7,840 nucleotides of DNA. Source: an uncultured Prevotella sp. Lineage in GTDB: Bacteria > Bacteroidota > Bacteroidia > Bacteroidales > Bacteroidaceae. The stretch lies in NCBI GenBank assembly GCA_900542795.1, contig UQPD01000124.1, positions 1 to 7,840 on the forward strand, given 5' to 3'. This document shows positions 1-6,700 of the stretch, piece after piece (position 1 is the stretch's first letter; every line of letters starts with the position of its first letter). The notes beneath the pieces are model-generated. The model made no database searches, was not told the DNA's origin, and was given only the letters and a program-made list of their open reading frames with translations. A program made the translations under genes and the position numbers.

Positions 1-11
1 GTATAACTACA

Positions 12-1127
12 ATGATTAATCTATCTACAATTTTTGATTTCCTGAAGTATTGCCTGGGGGCAAAGGTTGATATGAGCAGGGTGGTTGCTGGGATGGACTG
101 GCAACTGCTGTATGAGTTTGCTTCGAAGCAGGCATTGCTTGGATTTTGTTTTGATGGTATTGAACGACTGGGGAAGGAGTTTCCTGAGGAGTTGAAGCAG
201 AATCCGATAAGAAGGGATGTGCTGATGGTATGGATGGCTAAGGCGCAGCAGATTCGCAGGATGAATATGAATGTGAATGGGGTGGCTGCTAAGGTGTATA
301 GACAACTGACGCAGGATGGTATGGCATGCTGCATATTGAAAGGGCAGGGGAATGCTCTGATGTATGGGAATCCTTATTCGCGTAATCCTGGAGATGTGGA
401 TGTATGGCTGAATGCTACCAGGGAGGAAATAATGGAGTATGGAAGAAGGAATTTCGACTTGGAGGATGATATTAGGTATCAGCATCTGGAGACTACGGTG
501 GATGGGGTACCTGTGGAGTTGCATTTTACTCCTGCAGTGATGAATTGTCTGGTGTATAGTGGAAGACTGCAGAAGTGGTTTAGGAGGAATGCGGACTTGC
601 AGTGCTCGAATGTGGTTAGCTTGCCTGATGGGGCTGGCGAGATTGCTGTGCCTACAACGGCGTTTAATGTGGTTTATCAGCTGACGCATCTGTATCATCA
701 TTTCTTTGATGAGGGTATTGGATTGAGGCAGATGGTGGACTACTACTATGTTTTAGTGAAGAATGAAGAGGGACGGGTGAAGAATCTAACGGCATTGCAG
801 CGAGACCTGAAGCATTTGGGTTTGTGGAAGTTTGCTGGGGCTGTGATGTATGTGATGCATGTGGCTCTGGGTTTGCCTGAGGAGAGGATGATAAGACCGA
901 TGGATGTGAAGCGTGGAGAGTTGCTGCTGTCTGAGATTATGAATGGTGGCAACTTTGGTAGGCACTATACTAAATATGGGGAGTTTACTAAGCAGAGCAT
1001 GGGTAAGAAGTATTTCTTGAAGATATGGAGGAATATGCATTTCGTGAGGTATTATCCTGCTGAGGCTCTGAGTGAACCGATATTTAGGACGTGGCACTTC
1101 TTCTGGAGGAAAAGACAGAAAAGGTAA
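12..1127 (+). CDS. Nucleotidyltransferase family protein (NTP_transf_5-like), 371 aa
   Basis: The protein resembles the stand-alone nucleotidyltransferase-fold family NTP_transf_5, which is common in Bacteroidota and has no settled substrate. The core signature is visible. LKG lies at residues 109-111, followed by an aromatic/Arg stretch (Y118, R124) and GDVD at 127-130, where D128 and D130 would be the metal-binding acidic pair. VELHF at 168-172 supplies a possible third carboxylate, E169. A His-rich helix follows at 226-245 (HLYHHFF, then GIGLRQMVDYYY), as is usual in the family. Residues 1-100 are mostly helical, and there is no signal peptide or membrane segment, so a cytoplasmic location is inferred. 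The start at 12 has only 11 bases upstream and no in-frame stop among them, so a more upstream start outside the window cannot be excluded. Arginine codon use is AGA/AGG-heavy, unlike the secreted-protein gene to the right. The fold assignment is firm; the substrate is unknown. Confidence 0.85.
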   Translation: MINLSTIFDFLKYCLGAKVDMSRVVAGMDWQLLYEFASKQALLGFCFDGIERLGKEFPEELKQNPIRRDVLMVWMAKAQQIRRMNMNVNGVAAKVYRQLTQDGMACCILKGQGNALMYGNPYSRNPGDVDVWLNATREEIMEYGRRNFDLEDDIRYQHLETTVDGVPVELHFTPAVMNCLVYSGRLQKWFRRNADLQCSNVVSLPDGAGEIAVPTTAFNVVYQLTHLYHHFFDEGIGLRQMVDYYYVLVKNEEGRVKNLTALQRDLKHLGLWKFAGAVMYVMHVALGLPEERMIRPMDVKRGELLLSEIMNGGNFGRHYTKYGEFTKQSMGKKYFLKIWRNMHFVRYYPAEALSEPIFRTWHFFWRKRQKR

Positions 1128-1160
1128 AAGAGTAAAAAGGTAAAAGAGTAAAAAGGTAAA
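1121..1160. repeat. 16-bp tandem repeat, 2.5 copies, over a stop codon
   Basis: The unit AAGGTAAAAGAGTAAA occurs at 1121-1136 and 1137-1152, with a partial third copy (first 8 bases) at 1153-1160. The copies are identical. The first copy supplies the last codons and the TAA stop (1125-1127) of the nucleotidyltransferase gene. Because that stop sits in the first unit, changes in copy number further right would not alter the protein. The repeat forms no hairpin and looks like slippage-type simple sequence. Confidence 0.85.
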
Positions 1161-1215
1161 TTAGGCTACGCTTTGCGGGAGGAACGGGAATGGATATAAC
1201 TGCAGGGTAGGGGGT

Positions 1216-1257
1216 AAAAAAAGAAGCGGTTAAGAGTTGAAGAACTCTTAACCGCTT
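1216..1257 (-). terminator. Rho-independent terminator of tRNA-Leu
   Basis: A perfect 15-bp inverted repeat (1224-1238 with 1243-1257) closes on a 4-base loop. Read on the minus strand it is followed by a C and then a run of seven T (1216-1222 are A on the plus strand). It begins six bases past the tRNA 3' end. On the plus strand only TTTTA follows the stem, so it would be at best a weak terminator for the convergent nucleotidyltransferase gene, for which no other terminator is seen. Confidence 0.9.
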
Positions 1258-1262
1258 TTAAG

Positions 1263-1344
1263 TACCCAGAGCCGGGGTCGAACCGGCACGGGTTGCCCCA
1301 CTGGTGTTTGAGACCAGCGCGTCTACCGATTCCGCCATCTGGGC
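1263..1344 (-). tRNA. tRNA-Leu (anticodon CAA)
   Basis: The minus strand folds as a complete class II tRNA of 82 nt. The acceptor stem is GCCCAGA/TCTGGGT, the D stem GCG/CGC, and the anticodon stem CTGGT/ACCAG with loop CTCAAAC, giving anticodon CAA at 1308-1310, which reads UUG. A long variable arm with a GGG/CCC stem marks it as Leu type, and the T arm is GCCGG-TTCGACC-CCGGC. The discriminator base is A, as expected for leucine. CCA is not encoded (the next bases are CT), so the tail would be added by the CCA-adding enzyme. The first acceptor pair is a G-U wobble. The gene stands alone, with its own promoter at 1378-1409 and a terminator directly downstream. Confidence 0.97.
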
Positions 1345-1377
1345 TGCTTGCGTCCCTCTTAGGGGCTTAAAGCGGTG

Positions 1378-1409
1378 CAAAGATAGAGAGTTTTATTGAT
1401 ACCACCAAA
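1378..1409 (-). promoter_or_regulatory. Bacteroidota-type promoter of tRNA-Leu
   Basis: On the minus strand the -7 box TATCTTTG lies at 1378-1385 and the -33 box TTTG at 1406-1409, separated by 20 bases. This fits the known Bacteroidota primary sigma factor consensus, TTTG then 19-20 bases then TAnnTTTG. Transcription would start near 1373, giving a leader of roughly 30 nt before the tRNA. A small CCCT/AGGG hairpin lies in that leader (1354-1364), presumably removed during 5' maturation. Confidence 0.88.
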
Positions 1410-1570
1410 TTATTCCACAAAAAAAATCATTTTTATCCCGTTTTTTGTGCTTTGAAACCTCTTTCAAGGTGGTTCTTAGATGATTTTTGAAGGGGATGCG
1501 GATTTTATTGATCACATTTTAGAAAGAAATAAAACGAAGGATATAACCCGAAATTATTGCACCCATACAC
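1410..1570. other. Intergenic DNA with no supported gene
   Basis: This stretch lies between the tRNA promoter and the gyrB terminator, and with those elements makes up a 279-bp gap between genes. It is AT-rich. A short plus-strand open frame begins here at 1480, but it runs through the terminator and into the gyrB coding region in antisense and has no recognisable protein features. No convincing promoter, RNA or repeat was found. Confidence 0.6.
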
Positions 1571-1622
1571 AAAACGAAATGTCGCAAGCTTTTCTTTTAA
1601 AAAACTTGCGACATTTCGTTTT
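1571..1622 (-). terminator. Terminator hairpin of gyrB, probably bidirectional
   Basis: A perfect 18-bp inverted repeat (1571-1588 with 1605-1622) flanks a 16-base AT-rich loop. The outer stem ends are AAAA and TTTT, so each strand has a short T run at the stem end, which suits a bidirectional terminator. The stem begins one base after the gyrB stop codon, so a ribosome terminating at that stop would cover part of the stem. Confidence 0.85.
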
Positions 1623-1623
1623 A

Positions 1624-3585
1624 TTAGGCATCTACATTGGCATAGATGGCATTCTTTTCGATAAACTCACGACGGGGACCAACATCGTCACCCATGAGCA
1701 TAGAGAATACATAGTCAGCGTCAGCTGCATTCTCAAGCGATACCTGCTTCAACAAACGGGTTTCAGGACTCATGGTCGTGCTCCATAGTTCCTCAGGGTT
1801 CATCTCACCAAGACCTTTGTAACGCTGGGTCTTGATACTGCCTTCGGTACCATCGCCATACTTATCCATAAATACCTGACGATCGCGGTCGTTATAGCAA
1901 TACTCAGAAACCTTGCCCTTTGTACACTTGTAAAGGGGCGGCATGGCAATGTAGAGATAACCATCCTGAATAATCTGAGGCATATAACGGTAGAAGAGCG
2001 TCATAATCAAAGTGGCAATGTGCTGACCATCGACATCGGCATCCGCCATGATAATTACCTTGTGATAACGCAACTTGTCGAGGTTGGCTTCCTTTGAATC
2101 TTCGCCCATACCAAAGCGAATGCCCAAAGCCTGAATGATATTATTTACCTCATCGCTCTCAAAAGCCTTGTGCCACATCGCCTTCTCAACATTCAAAATC
2201 TTACCACGTAAGGGAAGAATAGCTTGTGTGGCACGGCTACGACCTTGTTTAGCAGAACCACCTGCCGAGTCACCCTCGACAAGGAAGAGCTCGCAAATAG
2301 AAGGATCCTTTGCAGAACAGTCAGCCAATTTACCAGGTAAACCACCTCCCGAAAGCGGACTCTTACGTTGCACACTCTCACGTGCCTTGCGAGCTGCGAT
2401 ACGTGCTGTTGCTGCAAGAATCACCTTATCGACAATGAGTTTTGCCTCTTTAGGATGTTCTTCAAGATAGTTGGTGAGCGCCTCGCCCACTGCTTGGTTT
2501 ACAGCACCTGTCACCTCAGAGTTACCGAGTTTGGTTTTAGTCTGTCCCTCGAACTGTGGTTCTGCAACCTTCACAGAGATTACAGCCGTAAGTCCTTCGC
2601 GGAAGTCCTCGCCCGAAATTTCCACCTTAGCCTTTTCAATTTGCTTACCCGCAGTTTCTTCGGCATACTTTTTCAGTACACGTGTCACTGCTTGGCGGAA
2701 ACCTACGAGGTGCGTACCACCTTCAATGGTGTTGATATTGTTGACGTAAGAATGAATATTTTCGCTATACGAAGTGTTATACATGATAGCCACTTCGATG
2801 GGGATGTTATTCTTCTCGGTGTTGAGATAGATAACATCGTTAAAGAGGTGCTGACGCGAAGAGTCGATGTAACGCACAAACTCGCGCAAGCCGAGGTCTG
2901 AATGGAAGACATCACAACGTGTTTTACCCTCTTCGTCAGGACGTTCGTCTGTGAGTGTGATGGTAATACCTGCGTTCAAATAAGCCAACTCGCGCATGCG
3001 GTTAGCTAAGATTTCGTATTTATAAGTTGTGGTAGTGAAAATGGTTGGATCGGGCCAGAAGTGCTGACGCGTACCACGAATGTTTGTCTCGCCCACAACC
3101 TCTACAGGTGCCTGTGGATGTCCCTTGGCATACTCTTGACGGTAGATTTTACCATCGCGGAATACCTTTGAAACCATCTTCGTAGAAAGTGCATTCACAC
3201 AGCTTACGCCCACGCCGTGCAAACCACCCGACACTTTATAAGAGCCTTTATCGAACTTACCACCCGCATGAAGCACGGTCATAACCACCTCGAGTGCGGA
3301 ACGATGTTCTTTGGGGTGCATGTCAACGGGAATACCGCGACCATTATCTTGCACAATGATAGAGTTATCGGTGCAGATGGTTACCTCGATATGTGTGCAA
3401 TATCCCGCAAGGGCTTCATCGATAGAGTTGTCTACGGTTTCGTAAACAAGGTGATGGAGACCTTTTTCGCTGATATCGCCAATGTACATGGCAGGACGTT
3501 TGCGCACGGCTTCCAATCCTTCGAGCACCTGAATGTTACTGGCGCTATAATTGGCAGCAGTGCCTTTCTTTTCTATATCTTCCAT
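1624..3585 (-). CDS. gyrB: DNA gyrase subunit B
   Basis: This is the ATPase subunit of type IIA topoisomerase, which with GyrA introduces negative supercoils into DNA. In a 653-aa numbering, the N-terminal GHKL ATPase domain has the catalytic Glu at E49 in YETVDNSIDEA with N53 for Mg/ATP, then QDNGRGIP (D80) and GGLHGVGVSCVNALS (120-134). The transducer domain carries QTKTKLGN (348-355). The TOPRIM domain has EGDSAGG (437-443), PLRGKILNVEKA (458-469) and DADVDG (515-520). The C-terminal part has YKGLGEM (589-595). Length and the ending RREFIEKNAIYANVDA match Bacteroidota GyrB rather than ParE. I chose ATG at 3585. The frame is open to a TTG at 3645, but that lies essentially at the predicted transcription start, and the extra 20 residues are not typical of GyrB. 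All catalytic motifs are intact. The gene has its own promoter and terminator. Confidence 0.98.
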   Translation of the reverse strand: MEDIEKKGTAANYSASNIQVLEGLEAVRKRPAMYIGDISEKGLHHLVYETVDNSIDEALAGYCTHIEVTICTDNSIIVQDNGRGIPVDMHPKEHRSALEVVMTVLHAGGKFDKGSYKVSGGLHGVGVSCVNALSTKMVSKVFRDGKIYRQEYAKGHPQAPVEVVGETNIRGTRQHFWPDPTIFTTTTYKYEILANRMRELAYLNAGITITLTDERPDEEGKTRCDVFHSDLGLREFVRYIDSSRQHLFNDVIYLNTEKNNIPIEVAIMYNTSYSENIHSYVNNINTIEGGTHLVGFRQAVTRVLKKYAEETAGKQIEKAKVEISGEDFREGLTAVISVKVAEPQFEGQTKTKLGNSEVTGAVNQAVGEALTNYLEEHPKEAKLIVDKVILAATARIAARKARESVQRKSPLSGGGLPGKLADCSAKDPSICELFLVEGDSAGGSAKQGRSRATQAILPLRGKILNVEKAMWHKAFESDEVNNIIQALGIRFGMGEDSKEANLDKLRYHKVIIMADADVDGQHIATLIMTLFYRYMPQIIQDGYLYIAMPPLYKCTKGKVSEYCYNDRDRQVFMDKYGDGTEGSIKTQRYKGLGEMNPEELWSTTMSPETRLLKQVSLENAADADYVFSMLMGDDVGPRREFIEKNAIYANVDA

Positions 3586-3621
3586 AAAGGGTTTTGTGTA
3601 GTTTTCTGTTTGAATCGGTGG

Positions 3622-3639
3622 GTCAAAATGTACTTTGAC
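3622..3639 (-). promoter_or_regulatory. Stem-loop in the gyrB 5' leader
   Basis: A 6-bp stem (GTCAAA/TTTGAC) closes on a 6-base loop near the predicted 5' end of the gyrB transcript, starting 11 bases after the -7 box. It may protect the mRNA 5' end. It does not resemble a known riboswitch. The function is inferred. Confidence 0.4.
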
Positions 3640-3650
3640 GCACAATAGTG

Positions 3651-3658
3651 CAAAGATA
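3651..3658 (-). promoter_or_regulatory. Promoter -7 box of gyrB
   Basis: The minus strand reads TATCTTTG here, followed by CAC exactly as at the tRNA-Leu promoter. No TTG or TTTG is found 19-21 bases upstream (about 3678-3684), so the -33 element is weak or absent. The upstream DNA is strongly T-rich on this strand (3681-3733), which might compensate. The predicted start near 3646 leaves a leader of about 60 nt before ATG 3585. Confidence 0.7.
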
Positions 3659-3726
3659 CTTATTTTTTTGGAGATGGGTAAGTAAAAAATAAGAAAAAGA
3701 GAGATTGGAAACGTAAGAAAAAGAAC

Positions 3727-3756
3727 AAAAAAAGGTGCACCCCAAAGGAGTGCACC
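3727..3756 (-). terminator. Rho-independent terminator of the secreted-protein gene
   Basis: On the minus strand a 7-bp stem (GGTGCAC/GTGCACC, 3734-3740 with 3750-3756) continues, after one mismatch, with two G-C pairs around a 3-base loop. It is followed at once by seven T (3727-3733). It lies 37 bases beyond the stop codon of the 1220-aa gene and separates that gene from gyrB. Confidence 0.88.
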
Positions 3757-3793
3757 CTAATGAAATTATGTAAGTTAGCTAAAAGCTACAAAC

Positions 3794-6700
3794 TTACTTA
3801 ACGAGAACCTTCTGACCACCGATGATGTAGAGACCAGCGGGGAGGTTCTTAGCAGCGTTAACGCTCTTCACGTTCTTGCGAACGAGTGTACCGTCGATGC
3901 TGTAAACGTCAACTACTGAAGGAATGATAACAACATCAGCCTGGTTGATACCAGTCAATGTTTCAGCCTTACCACTAATAGCGATTTCAGCATCACCTTC
4001 TTCGTCAGTTTCGGGAACATAACCGAAGTAACCGCTGTTAACACCAATAGTAACAGTAGCACCCTTAGCAGGAGTCTTCACTGTACCATCGAGGTAAGAA
4101 TGGTGAGAAGTGATGTCCTTAGTATCGCAGATAGTACCGAAGAGACCAGTAGCTTCCTTCACTTCGAAGTTGTAAGCAGCTTCAGTAAGAGCACCGTGTG
4201 CAATTACCTGAGCGAAACCTACAGTTTTGTTATCGGGATTACCAACGCAAGGTTGGATACCAGCTACGTTGTATACGAACGGAGTACCAGCGGGAACAGC
4301 AACTTCACCAGGCATTGCTTCGCTGAAAGTAAGAACGAGCTTGTTGTCAGCATTAACACCTACGATGTTGAGCGGTTCGATGTCGCCATCGTATTCAATG
4401 TCAACGGGGAATGTACCGATGTACATCTGCTCTGTCTTGCGGTTGTCGAGAAGGAATGCGTTAGCAATTTCGCTTTCCTTAACCTCATTGATAGACCAGT
4501 TAGAGTTAGGATCGGCAGGATCCTTCCAAGTTACGACCTTGCTCCATGCGCCCTTAGCGTTCATGTACTGAGTTACACCGTCAACTTCACCAGCATTGAA
4601 ACGGAATGTGTTAGCCTCGATACCTTCAACACTGAGTGCGAAAGGTTCTGTAGACTGAGAAATCTCACCATCCTTAGCTACGAGGTACATACCAGTAGCT
4701 ACGTTGCGGAATTCAATCTTACCACCTTCAGAAGCTACAGCCTTCCATACCAAACGAGCATCCTGGCTGATAGTTACAGAATCTGAAAGATCGCTGAGGT
4801 CAGCATCTTCGCTTGTAATCTGGTCAGAACCATTCATACGAATGAGGAATACACCACCTGAAACAGAGTTTTTGCTAGTTACCTCAGTGCTATTGTTCTT
4901 AGAGTAAACAACTGCACCATTCTGAGTACCTGTGAAGTCACCAGCACCACCACCGAGCTTCTTAGAAGCACTGCGGATTACATAGTACTTACCAGCAGCG
5001 GGGAGAGAGATAGAAGACTTGAATGCAGCGAGTGCATTGTTAATAGCGTTAACAGCATCGTTGATAGCCTTCAAAGAAACTTCGTTGAATTCCTTGTACT
5101 GTTCGAGAACAGCATTCAATTTAGCGCTTTCTGCTTCAGGATACTGAGCGAGTTCAGGACCGATGAGGTTCTTAGTCTTAACCTGATCAAGGAAAGTCTT
5201 GGCAGCAGTGTAAGCCTTAGTTACGCGTGAAGGATCGGGGTAGTTAGCCTGGAATTCTTCGTAAGCAGCGTTCAAAGCATCAATCTGAGCCTGAGTAGCC
5301 TTACCTGCATTGAGTTCAGCCTCAGCCTTAGTAGCTTCGCCTTCGAGCTTAGCAAGAACAGCTTCAGGAACTTCGTTGAATTCACGAGTCTTAGTGCTTG
5401 TAACGTTGTCAGCTGCCCAGAGGTTCAACTCAGAAACAGCCCAGAAGCCATGACCAGAGTTAGTCTTAATAGCAGCGAGCTTGATGTACTTGTATGCACC
5501 ATCGAGTGCACATGAAGCAATACCTACAGCGGGTTTGCGTACAGTACCATTCTCCATAGCTACTTCGATAGAGTCAGTAAAGTCTACTGAAGAGATTCCC
5601 TGGAGTTTCCAAGTAGCTTCGTCAGGAGTATTAGCGTCGAAGTCGTTCGAACCGTAGATAGCAAATACGGTGGGGAAGTCGTTCATAGTGCTGAGACGCT
5701 TAGCAAACTTCACGTCAACACCACCAGAGATAGGCTCATCGAGCGTAGCAACCAAGAAGTGGTTGTTATTGAGAGAAGGAGTGAAAGCGCCAGCGTGCCA
5801 GTCTGTGTGGAAGAATGAAGAAGCATCGTTGAGCACGTTGTCAGTAAGAGCGTCCAAAGAACCTTCTTGAGAATCTTGCTTGTTGCAGTACCACTGAGCA
5901 GCGTCCTTCACCAAAGCGCGTTCGTCATCGGCTGAGAAAGTTGCATCGTGGTTGGTACCACCTTCAGAAGTTGTGGTGTAACCATTAGCAATAGCAATCT
6001 TAACAGTGTTGTAAGCATTTGCCAAATTATCGTTCAAAGCATTCTGAATAGCCTGCTTCTTCATTTCATCAATCTTCTCAGCAGTCAAACCTGCGATAGG
6101 AGTGAAGTAGAAGTTGTTGTTCTCTGCAGCAGAAGCGTTCCAACCCATTACTGCCTTGTCGTTGAACTTAGCGTGGAACTGCTTTTGACCATTACCACCA
6201 ACGGTAGCTTCCATAGAAGTGAAAGTGAAAGTCTTATTGGTGTTACCTTCTGCAGGAGCAGCAGTACCAAATTCAACCTTTACCTTACCATCTTCACGAA
6301 GTGTGAAACCGAAGCCATCGTCAACACCTGCTACAGCAGCCTTCACACCACTGATAGACTTACCGCTTAATGCATTAGTCATAACCAAAGCGTTGTCAGT
6401 ATCTCTGTCAGCATCAATGCGCCAGATGTACTTCACATCGTTCAAAGTAGGTTCTGCAGGACGAGCGTAGTTCGTGTTTGAAGAGTAAACGAAGTCTACA
6501 CCATTCACCTCTTGAGAGTAGAGTGTACGATTGCTCATGTTATGGATGTAGTAGTAACCAGGCTTGAAGCCGTTCATACCCTTAGTTTTAAGAGCTTCCA
6601 TAGCCTCCACCAAACGATCTACGAGTGCCTGAGCGGCAGCATCATCGAGTGTGTAGTTGTTGATAGCAGCCTGGAATTCATCGTATACCTTCTTAGCAGC

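Noticed and set aside
21..701. Long minus-strand open frame of 226 codons opposite the nucleotidyltransferase gene
   Set aside because: Its protein is rich in His, Ile, Pro and Ser with no domain signature, and it is fully antisense to a gene with intact family motifs. It is a codon-bias shadow.
12..1344. Genomic island integrated at the 3' end of tRNA-Leu, suggested by atypical codon use on that side
   Set aside because: No integrase is visible, no second copy of the tRNA 3' end is found in the window, and the tRNA terminator is intact directly downstream. It remains possible only with evidence from outside the window.
1480..1788. Plus-strand open frame of 102 codons crossing the gyrB terminator
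   Set aside because: It reads through the 18-bp palindrome and into gyrB antisense, with no protein features and no promoter or start context.
3586..3645. TTG start extending GyrB by 20 residues
   Set aside because: The TTG lies within a few bases of the predicted transcription start, and known GyrB proteins begin about 15-20 residues before the NIQVLEGLEAVRKRPAMYIG block, which fits ATG 3585.
3217..3648. Plus-strand open frame of 143 codons antisense to the gyrB 5' end
   Set aside because: It mirrors the conserved GyrB ATPase domain; the reading is explained by constraint on gyrB. No plus-strand promoter was seen.
4100..4786. Plus-strand open frame of 228 codons inside the secreted-protein gene
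   Set aside because: The strong codon bias of the 1220-aa gene leaves long antisense frames free of stops; the product is Ser/Val-rich and featureless. The same holds for the other plus-strand frames up to 6868.
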